Part shown: positions 34,907-43,200 of the stretch, piece by piece
Layout: every line of letters starts with the position of its first letter
How positions within the stretch are numbered: the first letter of the stretch is position 1
The notes under the pieces: model-generated
What the model saw: only the letters and a program-made list of their open reading frames with translations
What the model was told of the DNA's origin: nothing
Database searches by the model: none
Source of the DNA: an uncultured Clostridia bacterium
GTDB lineage: Bacteria > Bacillota > Clostridia > Oscillospirales > Acutalibacteraceae
DNA: 64,000 nucleotides
NCBI GenBank assembly: GCA_904399395.1
Contig: CAJFPJ010000069.1
Span: 56,894-120,893, forward strand
Direction: 5' to 3'
Position numbers and translations under genes: made by a program

Positions 34907-35959
34907 TTATTCCGGATTTTCCGGGGCGGCCTCACTCTTTTGCAAGGTTCTCCGGTCGAGAACGCTTCCTCTTTCCACAAAGGAGCTGCAGATCTGGATT
35001 TTAGCCTTATAAGCCTCCCCTTCATCCTTCCGCATCAGTTCCAGAAGCCGGCGCACAGCGGCGCAGCCCATCTGCCGGTTATACACCCGGATGGTGGTCA
35101 GGGGCGGATCTGAAATAGCGCAGAAGGGCAGGTCGTCGAATCCCACCACAGAGACATCCTCCGGCACCCGGAAGCCCGCCTGCTGCAGAGCGCGCACAGC
35201 TCCCAGAGCGATCATGTCGTTATCGGCGAAAAAAGCCGTAGGCAGCTTCGGCTTTTTCAGAAGCGCCGCCGCCATGTCCTCACAGGCCCCCTCCATGCTG
35301 GGCCGCAGCCGGAAGATCTGCTCCGGGCTGCAGGAGAGGCCGTTTTCGTGAAGCGCCCTGCGGTACCCTTCGGAACGGTAATAAAAATTCTTGATGGGAT
35401 AGCTGCTTTGCAGATAGCCGATTTCTCTGTGGCCCATAGAGGCCAGGTACGAGACAGCCTTTAAGGCCGCATCCGTGTTATCGATCAGGACGGCGTTAAA
35501 GGGGAGCTCCTCATACCAATTATCCAGCATCACCACCGGCGACCGGGCCTTCAGGAATGCCTTTGCCTCCTCTGGGGAGAGCTCTGTGGCAAGAATCAAA
35601 AGAGCGGAGGAGGGATCATTCAGAAGTTCTTCCAGCCGTTCCTCATATTCCGGATCCTCCCGGCGGAGATTATAAAACACCGTTTCATAGCCGGAATTGC
35701 GGCTTTCTTCCTCTACTCCTGCTATCAGGGATGCGAAGAAGGGGGAATCGTTCACCACCTCTCCCCCAGCCTTATAAATCACCAGGCGGATGCTCTCCAC
35801 CCGACTCTCGGAAAGGTAGCCCGTTTCCCGGGCCGCCTTCAGAATGATTTCCACTGTTTCCCGGCTGACGCCCCGCTTGTTGCGCAGTGCGTTAGAGACC
35901 GTGGCGGAAGAAAATCCCGTCAGCTCGCTGATCGTCTTGATGCTGGCCTTCCCTTTCAA
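34907..35959 (-). CDS. LacI-family transcriptional repressor
   Basis: A 350-residue regulator: helix-turn-helix at the very N-terminus (IKTISELTGFSSATVSNALRNKRGVS), the hinge near residue 50 and a periplasmic-binding-protein-like sensor (TALFADND-type motif as TAFFADNDMIALGAV near 240; VVGFDDLPFCAISDPPLTTI near 270). The start is TTG at 35959, 7 bases after AAAGGAGG; the in-frame extension to 36028 has no such site. It lies between uxuB and the isomerase and probably controls both halves of the locus. Confidence 0.92.
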   Translation of the reverse strand: MKGKASIKTISELTGFSSATVSNALRNKRGVSRETVEIILKAARETGYLSESRVESIRLVIYKAGGEVVNDSPFFASLIAGVEEESRNSGYETVFYNLRREDPEYEERLEELLNDPSSALLILATELSPEEAKAFLKARSPVVMLDNWYEELPFNAVLIDNTDAALKAVSYLASMGHREIGYLQSSYPIKNFYYRSEGYRRALHENGLSCSPEQIFRLRPSMEGACEDMAAALLKKPKLPTAFFADNDMIALGAVRALQQAGFRVPEDVSVVGFDDLPFCAISDPPLTTIRVYNRQMGCAAVRRLLELMRKDEGEAYKAKIQICSSFVERGSVLDRRTLQKSEAAPENPE

Positions 35960-36064
35960 AACTATTCCTCCTTTCTGCAAAAGCGCTGCCTCCGGGACCG
36001 CTCTAGGCACAGGCTTTCCCTTTCTCATGGAAAAAAGTCCCTTAGGTTACGTTTTGCACTTTTC

Positions 36065-36086
36065 TAAAAATTTATATAAATTTTTA
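36065..36086. promoter_or_regulatory. 22-bp perfect AT palindrome upstream of lacI
   Basis: A perfect 22-base palindrome whose half site is TAAAAATTTAT. It lies about 105 bases before the LacI start and has no central CG, so it is not a classic LacI-family operator. It could be an operator for another protein or a promoter up-element. Confidence 0.45.
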
Positions 36087-36234
36087 TATCAAGTTTTTCT
36101 TTTGTTAAGTATACCAGTTCCCTGCCTCCTTTTCAACAGGAACTTCCCCGAAAACAAAGATTTCTTTTCTCCTCTCTTTGTTCCACTTTCCAAAGGACAG
36201 CATCGGGCCGGCATACTCCCCGGTTTCAACAAAG

Positions 36235-36272
36235 ATCCCCATCCGAAGCCTGCAATATCTTCGGATGGGGAT
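36235..36272 (-). terminator. Terminator after uxuB
   Basis: ATCCCCATCCGAAG and CTTCGGATGGGGAT form a 14-bp perfect stem. The following T run is weak on both strands, so partial readthrough from uxuB to lacI is possible. The rest of the 36029-36373 gap has no gene. Confidence 0.7.
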
Positions 36273-36373
36273 TTGCTCTTTAAAAGCGCGCCCGCCGCAC
36301 GGTATTCTGTTGTTTCTGCTGTAGTAAAATCTTTCAAGCTTTCCGGCTCTGCTCACGCTTGGAACTGCTCTTT

Positions 36374-37993
36374 TTAAAAAGAAGCAGTATACTTCCGGAG
36401 GGTAGCTTCCACTGCACCCTTACCGGCGGAAAGCTCCCTAAAATACTGAAGCACCCGCTCGCCCAAACCTGCCGCAAACAGATCCACTCCGAAAATGGAA
36501 GCGTCTCTCAAAATAGGGGTAAGAACTTCTTCCGCTCTTTCCGTATGGCCCAGAGAGAATTTCCCAAGAACGGGGGAAAGGTTTTCCAGCAGCGGATCCG
36601 GGCTGGGTGTAAAGAGCTCTCCCATATCGTCCACCGCCATCAGATACCGAAGCCATCCGGCATACACCAGCGGGATCCCCACAAGGTCCTCTACCCGGAG
36701 AGAGGGGGAGGTCCGATATGCTTTCACGGTTTCCCCAAAGCGGATGGAAAGCTTTTGAGAGGTATCCGTGGCGATCCGCTGGGGAGTATCCGGCATGAAG
36801 GGGTTAGGAATACGGACATTGAGCACCGTATCCAGAAATTCCCTGGGGGAGAGGATCCCGGGATCCGTCACAACAGGGAGGCCCTCTATATACCCGATGC
36901 GCTCCACAAGCTTTTTCAGAAGGGGGTTTTTCATCTCCTCAGAGATCAGCGTATACCCGAGAAGGCAGCCGTAAACCGCCAGAGCCGTATGGAGGGGATT
37001 CAGGCAGGTGCAGACCTTCATGCGCTCACAGTCGTTGACAGTCTCCCGGCTGGTGAAGATAAATCCGGCCTTTTCCAATGCCGGCCTTCCGTTGGGGAAG
37101 CTGTCCTCAATAACGAGATACTCACATTCCTCCGCGTTTACAAAGGGAGCCGTATAGGTGTGTTTTCCCGTGACCACCGGCTCCATGGCGGAAAGGCCAT
37201 CCTCCTTGAGGCACTTTTCCACAGAAGCGTCCGGCCGGGGGGTAATCTTATCGATCATCGTCCAAGGGAAGGATACCTTTGCAGGATCCTTCACATAGGC
37301 GCAGAAGCCCGTTTTCGCTGCACCGCTTTTCTCCCAGGCCTCTGCAAATGCCCACACAGCCCCGAAGAGCTTTTCCCCGTTGTGGGAACAGTTATCCATG
37401 CTCACCATGGCAAGAGGCCTGCCGCCCGCCAGGAATCGTTCGTAAAGCAGGGCGGCAATCTTCCCCATATAGCTTGTGGGGGCGCTGGGGCCGCTGCGGA
37501 AATCCTCCGCCACATCCGGCAAAAGCTCTCCCCGGCCGTTATACAGGCTGTAACCCTTTTCCGTTATGGTGAAGCTCACAAGCTGCAGGGATTCCATCCG
37601 GAAAATCTCCCGCAGGCGGGCAAAGCCGGAACCCTTGGCATCCACAGCGCTTACAGCCTCCGCCACGCTTCCCACTACGGTCTTCTCCATGCTTCCGTCC
37701 GCCTTCAGCGTCACCAGAATGCTCAGAGCGTCATAGGGCGCATATACGGAAGAAATGATTTCCCCGTCAAACCCTTCCGCTACAACGATTCCCTTCCGGA
37801 GAACTTCTTCGTTCAGAAGCCGCTGGGCCCCATTAGCCTGGAAAGCTCGGAATATATTTCCGGCTCCAAAATGCACCCAGAAGGGCGCTTCCCTTGTGAG
37901 GCGGATCATCTCCTGCCGATCATATTTCGGCAGAGCATAACCCATTTTTTCCCATTCCTGCCTGTTTTTCAGGCCTGCATTGCTCAGTTCCAT
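36374..37993 (-). CDS. uxuB: Mannitol dehydrogenase-family D-fructuronate reductase
   Basis: A 539-residue NAD-dependent polyol dehydrogenase of the UxuB/MtlD long-chain family. The Rossmann start FWVHFGAGNIFRAFQ is near residue 38, and the catalytic Lys region is DKITPRPD near 250 with FPNGRPAL after it; the typical CLNPLHTALAVYG motif is near 330. It reduces fructuronate to mannonate, the substrate of the adjacent dehydratase, or oxidises in reverse. ATG at 37993 has AAAGGTGG 8 bases upstream and is preferred over the GTG at 38005. Directly follows uxuA in the operon. Confidence 0.9.
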   Translation of the reverse strand: MELSNAGLKNRQEWEKMGYALPKYDRQEMIRLTREAPFWVHFGAGNIFRAFQANGAQRLLNEEVLRKGIVVAEGFDGEIISSVYAPYDALSILVTLKADGSMEKTVVGSVAEAVSAVDAKGSGFARLREIFRMESLQLVSFTITEKGYSLYNGRGELLPDVAEDFRSGPSAPTSYMGKIAALLYERFLAGGRPLAMVSMDNCSHNGEKLFGAVWAFAEAWEKSGAAKTGFCAYVKDPAKVSFPWTMIDKITPRPDASVEKCLKEDGLSAMEPVVTGKHTYTAPFVNAEECEYLVIEDSFPNGRPALEKAGFIFTSRETVNDCERMKVCTCLNPLHTALAVYGCLLGYTLISEEMKNPLLKKLVERIGYIEGLPVVTDPGILSPREFLDTVLNVRIPNPFMPDTPQRIATDTSQKLSIRFGETVKAYRTSPSLRVEDLVGIPLVYAGWLRYLMAVDDMGELFTPSPDPLLENLSPVLGKFSLGHTERAEEVLTPILRDASIFGVDLFAAGLGERVLQYFRELSAGKGAVEATLRKYTASF

Positions 37994-38040
37994 CGCAAAA
38001 GCCACCTTTCAAAGGGCCGGGGTATATTCCCGACCGCCCC

Positions 38041-39114
38041 TTATTTACGATTCTGACTTTTCTCAATAGCCTCCCAGAGGCCATTCAGATAGGTGGCCCC
38101 CAACGCCCTGTCGTAAAGGCCATAGCCCGGCATGGCCACCTCGCCCCAGATCATCCGGCCGTGATCCGGGCGGATAGGCCCCTCAAAGCCAATGTCATAA
38201 AGCGCCTTCATAATCTCATACATATCGAAGCTGCCGTCGGAGGAAAGGTGAGCCGCTTCCTCAAAATCCCCGGGGAAATTATGCTTCAAGTTCCGCACAT
38301 GGGCGAAATGAATGCGTCCCTTCAAAGCACGGATCATGCCCGGCAGGTCGTTCTCCGGATTAGTGCCGTAGGACCCCGCGCAGAAGGTCACGCCGTTGTG
38401 GGGGTCGTCCACCATCTTCATCATGCGCTCAAGGTTGGGCAGGCAGGTGATGATCCTGGGCAGGCCGAATACGCTCCAAGCCGGGTCGTCCGGGTGGATA
38501 GCCATGCGGATATCGTATCGGTTGCAGACTGGCATGATGGCTTCCAGGAAATATTTCAGGTTGGAGAAAAGCTTTTCCTCGTCCACATCCTTATAAAGGG
38601 TAAAGAGCTCCTTGATTTTCGCCATACGCTCCGGCTCCCAGCCCGGCATCACATATCCGTTGGAATCCCCCGAGATGGAATCAAACATTTTTTCCGGATC
38701 CAGAGCGTCGATGGCCTTCTGGCTGTAGGCCAGAACGGTGGAACCGTCCGGCCGGACGCGGGCCAGCTCCGTGCGGGTCCAGTCGAAAACGGGCATGAAA
38801 TTATAGCACACCATGTGGATATCCTCTTTGCCCAGGTTTTCCAGGGTGCGGATATAGTTTTCGATGTAACGGTCCCTTTCCGGAAGTCCGATTTTAATGG
38901 CATCGTGGATGTTCACACTTTCAATACCCGAAATATGAAGTCCGCTGGCCTCCACTTCCTCCTTCAATGCATGTATTCTCTCCTGCTCCCAAAGGTCTCC
39001 GGGAGCCGTATCGTAAAGAGTGGTGATCACGCCCGTCACACCCGGGATCTGGCGGATCTGCTGCAACGTGACAGAATCGAAGCGGCTGCCGTACCAGCGC
39101 AATGTCATTTCCAT
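38041..39114 (-). CDS. uxuA: Mannonate dehydratase
   Basis: A 357-residue TIM-barrel enzyme that dehydrates D-mannonate to 2-keto-3-deoxygluconate. Recognised by MTLRWYGSRFDSVTLQQIRQIPGVTGVITTLYD-type opening (starting at MTLRWYG), GIESVNIHDAIKIG near 75, HMVCYNFMPVFDWTRTEL near 110, and the metal-binding IHPDDPAW near 230 and RPDHGRMIW near 325. GGAGG lies 8 bases before the ATG; an in-frame extension to 39324 is a leader. First gene of the uxuA-uxuB operon. No KDG kinase or aldolase gene lies in the window. Confidence 0.95.
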   Translation of the reverse strand: MEMTLRWYGSRFDSVTLQQIRQIPGVTGVITTLYDTAPGDLWEQERIHALKEEVEASGLHISGIESVNIHDAIKIGLPERDRYIENYIRTLENLGKEDIHMVCYNFMPVFDWTRTELARVRPDGSTVLAYSQKAIDALDPEKMFDSISGDSNGYVMPGWEPERMAKIKELFTLYKDVDEEKLFSNLKYFLEAIMPVCNRYDIRMAIHPDDPAWSVFGLPRIITCLPNLERMMKMVDDPHNGVTFCAGSYGTNPENDLPGMIRALKGRIHFAHVRNLKHNFPGDFEEAAHLSSDGSFDMYEIMKALYDIGFEGPIRPDHGRMIWGEVAMPGYGLYDRALGATYLNGLWEAIEKSQNRK

Positions 39115-39350
39115 TGATGATTCCTCCGATATTCGTTTAAAATTTGAGCGTGCAACTTCTGCAAAGGCTTGTAAATTTGGGTAGTCCCCCTCAGTTCTCT
39201 CCACCTTCCTCAAACAGCGAAAGCAGTGAGCAATGAAGGAAAAGAGAGACACCAAAAATGCAAAACAGCAGAGCAGTAGAGTTACAGAACAGATAAACTC
39301 CTGGCAATTCGTCTGCACGCCCATATGGGATACTTCCTGTTGTGATTTCT

Positions 39351-39379
39351 ATTATACCCGCAACCCGCGCCTCTTAATT
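39351..39379 (-). promoter_or_regulatory. uxuA promoter
   Basis: TATAAT on the minus strand at 39351-39356; the -35 region at 39374-39379 is weak (AATTAA). The leader to uxuA is about 230 bases, contains a non-conserved open frame with a hydrophobic stretch and shows no structure that I recognise. Confidence 0.5.
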
Positions 39380-39499
39380 CCTATATGATATTATATGGTC
39401 TATTGCGGGATTTGTTTTCCAGCTATTTCCCACCAACTATATTTTCGCAAGAATCTTAAAAATCCCGGAGACTCCCGAGAGGTGTTCTGCTGCCAAATA

Positions 39500-40054
39500 T
39501 CAGAAAAGGTGGCCTTCCTGCTGCCTCCCCATAAACACCAGAGAGATAATCAGCCTGCTGATTTCCTCCGGTGTTTCGTGCGCCTCTTTATTGAGCCATT
39601 TCCGAATGATGGCATACCCGCCCTGGCAGTAAAATAGCCGGATATATTCCTCTTGCCTGCTAGTATATTGCTCTGGGACACTGCTCCGAATAAGAGCCTG
39701 TATGGTGGGCAAGCTGAACAGTTTTTCGGTAAAATCCTGATCTGCCACCGTGTTGATCAGGATTTTCCACTTTTCCCGATCCGCATCCAGAAATTCCAAT
39801 ACATATTTCAATTTGTCGTATTCCGTTTCCCCGCCGGTGAGAAGGTGGGTTTCCAACTCATTAAAAAGTTCCCTCTCGATATCCGCCAGAAGATCATATT
39901 GGCTGCCATAATATTTATAGAAGGTTGTCCGATTGATTTGGGCCGTAGAACAGAGTTCATAGATGGTGATTTTCTCAATATTTTTGGTTTTCAGCAATTC
40001 AATCAGGGCATTTTTCAGCATAGTTTTACTCAGGCGGATCCTTTGGTTTTCCAT
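39500..40054 (-). CDS. TetR-family regulator
   Basis: A 184-residue repressor: TetR helix-turn-helix at residues 8-55 (IEKITIYELCSTAQINRTTFYKYYGSQYDLL) and a C-terminal ligand domain of the TetR_C_7/DUF-type used by many Clostridia. AAGGAGG lies before the ATG at 40054; an in-frame ATG at 40102 is rejected since it lies in the operator. It is divergent from the giant MMPL gene, which it probably represses, together with its own gene, through repeats containing TTGATT. Confidence 0.9.
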   Translation of the reverse strand: MENQRIRLSKTMLKNALIELLKTKNIEKITIYELCSTAQINRTTFYKYYGSQYDLLADIERELFNELETHLLTGGETEYDKLKYVLEFLDADREKWKILINTVADQDFTEKLFSLPTIQALIRSSVPEQYTSRQEEYIRLFYCQGGYAIIRKWLNKEAHETPEEISRLIISLVFMGRQQEGHLF

Positions 40055-40069
40055 ACTTTTCCTCCTTAC

Positions 40070-40098
40070 AATCAACAAATGTCTTTTAATTGTTGATT
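40070..40098. promoter_or_regulatory. Inverted repeat between tetR and the MMPL gene
   Basis: AATCAACAA (40070-40078) and TTGTTGATT (40090-40098) are perfect inverted arms separated by 11 bases, just upstream of the tetR start. More TTGAT/ATCAA half sites occur at about 40109, 40129, 40156 and 40174. Confidence 0.65.
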
Positions 40099-40155
40099 TC
40101 AAGCCAAAATCAAATAGATTTGTTTACATCAAATCATTTTAAAAGCAACAGTTGG

Positions 40156-40185
40156 TTGATTTTAAGCATCTGGTTTGATTATAAT
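40156..40185 (+). promoter_or_regulatory. MMPL gene promoter
   Basis: TTGATT (40156-40161), 18 bases, TATAAT (40180-40185). The -35 box itself is one of the repeated half sites found in the tetR intergenic region. Confidence 0.7.
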
Positions 40186-40243
40186 ACTTGTGTATACATC
40201 CGTCAACCGCTGCGGCCCACAGCATATGGAGGTTCCAAGCCTT

Positions 40244-43200
40244 ATGAAAAAAATAGCAAGCTTCATTGTAAACAAACGCTTTCTCCTTCTGGGGATCGTC
40301 TTCTGTATTACCGCCGTGTGCGGTTTTCTCACCTTCCGAGTGGATATCAACACCGATATGACAAAATATCTGCCGGACGATTCTTCCATGAAAATCGGCA
40401 TGGATCTTATGGAAGAAGAATTTCCCGATACAGAGATTTTTCAGACAATCCGCGTTATGTTCCGGGATCTGAAGGACGGAGAAAAACAGGATATACAGAC
40501 TACGCTTTCTGAGATCCCTTATGTGGATAGCGTCACATACGATGCGGAAAGCGAAGAGAATAACAAGGAAAACTGCACTCTCTATGTGGTCAATACCACA
40601 TATGACTACAGTTCTCCAGAAGAGCGTTCCATTGAATCCGCAATAGCAGAAACTTTTGCAGGGTATGATGTAACCATCAAAAACGACAATACGGCTTCTT
40701 CCGATATTCCCGCCTGGCTTCTGATTACAGCCGTCACTCTGTTGATGATTATTCTGTTTATCATGTGCCGTTCCTGGGCGGAACCTTTCCTCTTCATGGC
40801 CACCATAGGCATGGCTGTGCTTATCAATCTGGGGACGAATATTTTCCTGGGCAGTGTCTCCACCGTAACCTACTCTATGACAGCTATCCTGCAATTGGTG
40901 CTTTCGATGGATTATTCCATTATCCTCATGAACCGCTACCGCCAGGAATATCAACAACTTCCTGACAAAAAAGAGGCCATGAAGGAAGCCTTGACCCACG
41001 CCTTTTCCTCCATAGCCAGCAGCGGCATGACTACCGTGGTGGGCCTTTTGATGCTGGTATTCATGAGCTTCAAAATCGGGATGGACCTGGGCATCGTCCT
41101 GGCAAAAGGTGTCCTCATCAGTATGCTGTGCGTCTTTACCGTCCTCCCCGGGCTCATTCTGCTCTTTGATGGCTTGATCCGGAAAACAGCAAAAAAAGAG
41201 CTGCATATTCCCATGAGGGGAGCAGCCGCCTTCAGTTTCCGGCTGCGTAAACCTTTGGCCGCTGGCTTCGCCGTGCTGTTCCTGGGTTCCTGTTTCCTGC
41301 AGGGAATGACGAAAACCGTCTATACGTTGCAATATGACGACCCAATCGCGGATGTATTTCCCCCTACTAACACCATTGTTATGCTCTATGACAATCAGGA
41401 TGAAGAGAGTATCCCCGGCCTTACGGATTGGCTGGAGGAAAGTTCCTATGTAAAAACAGCCCTGAGCTACCCCACCACTCTGGGAAGGCCCTACACTGCT
41501 TCTGAGCTCAGCAATGTAATTGAAGATATGGGAGGCGGTATGGAAATTGACGCTTCTATGCTCAGTATCCTGTATTATGCTTACTATAAGGGCCAAGAAA
41601 CATCCTCTATGACTGTAGGGGAATTCTTGGGTTTTCTCTCGGAAGATGTAGCTCAAAACGATCTGTTCTCTGAATATCTCAGCGGAGATATCCAGAAGAA
41701 TCTGCAATTTTTGCAAAAATTCTCGGATCCAGAATCTCTGCAGAAGCCTTTAAACGCCTCTGAGCTGGCGGAGTTTCTCGGCATGGAAGAAGAGGACGCC
41801 AAAAATCTTCTTCTCTATTATTACATTCAGAAGGGCGGCGCGGATACGGGAAGCATGACCCTCCCCGCCTTTGCGGATTTCATTCTGAATGAGGTGGCCG
41901 GGGACGAGGCCTACGCCTCCATGTTCGATACGGAAACCCTATCCCAGTTGGAAGCTCTCTCTGTCTTCACAGACTCGTCTAAAATGACCACTGCCATACC
42001 ATATAGAGAAATGGCGGATCTTCTGGGAATCGATGAAAACACAGCCAAGCTCCTCTATGTATACTATTACGCCCTGTCAGAGGGCTATGAGCCGGCCGCT
42101 ATGACCCTCCCGGCCTTCGTATCCCTCATGCAGAAGGATATTGCCAAAAATCCCCTGTTCTCCTCCTATATGAATGATGCTTCTCTGGAACAGCTTACCA
42201 TGCTGGCCCGGTTCACGGATACAGAGACTATTCAAAAACAGATGACGGCGAAAGAGCTCTCTTCCTCCCTGGGTATAGAGGAATCCATGGTGGAACAGCT
42301 TCTTACCCTGTATTACGGCACGAAAGAGAGCGCGGGAAAGAGCCTTTCCCTGCCGGAATTCACTGGATTTCTTGTGGAACACATCCTTACGGACGACGCT
42401 TATTCCGGGTATTTTGACGAAACCACAAAGGCGCAGCTCATCCTCTTTCACCAGCTGGCATCCGGTGCCGCTTCCGGCCGGGCCTACACCCCCTCCGAAT
42501 TTGCCCATCTCTCCGGAATAGAGGAGAACATGATCCAAATAGTATTCACGCTCTACGGAATGACGGCAGGTGCGGGCGAAACCCCCGATTCTTTGACATT
42601 GCCGGATTTCTTCGGTTTTTTGGCGGGAAACTCTGCTATTATGGGATCTCTCCCTGCTGAAACGGCCGCGCAATTAAAACAAATCAACACATTGGTGCAG
42701 ACCGCAGCCTCTGGGCAAACCTTCACCGCCAAGGAACTTTCTTCCGCTTTGGGTATGGAAGAAGAACTGGTCGGGCAGGTATTTGTCCTCTATTTTGGCA
42801 GCCGTGCAGAAAACAAGACGATGTCTCTGCAGCAGCTTACGAGTTATCTTATCACGCAGGCAGGAGAAGGCGGTTCTCTCAGCTCCTATTTTGACGAAAG
42901 CACCCTGGAACAACTTCGTCTTCTTCAGACCATCATGAACGCCTCTGTCAAGGGCACAACGTACACCTACACCAGCCTTGCAAAGCTTCTGGGTATGGAG
43001 GAAAATCTTATGAAAATGGTTTTCACCTACTCCGATGCCTCTGCAAACGCCGAAACCTGGAAGCTTTCCCCTCAGGCTGCTGTGAATTTTTTGGCGTCGC
43101 ACCAAAAAGAGCTCTCCTCCGCACTGGGTAATGGGAACCTCTCTATGTTGGAAACGGCCCAAAAGCTGATAAACGGCTCTGTGGCGGGAACCCGGTATTC

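Noticed and set aside
34891..34968. 11-bp inverted repeat GAAGCGTTCTC around the lacI stop
   Set aside because: The arms are 56 bases apart and lack a T run; it could be chance and no function can be argued.
36359..38056. Plus-strand frame (565 codons) opposite uxuB
   Set aside because: Same reason: the uxuB motifs are on minus and the plus frame has no ribosome site or known domain.
40139..41716. Minus-strand frame (525 codons) opposite the MMPL gene
   Set aside because: It overlaps the promoter and the membrane-coding part of the MMPL gene and has a His/Gln-rich composition without a family.
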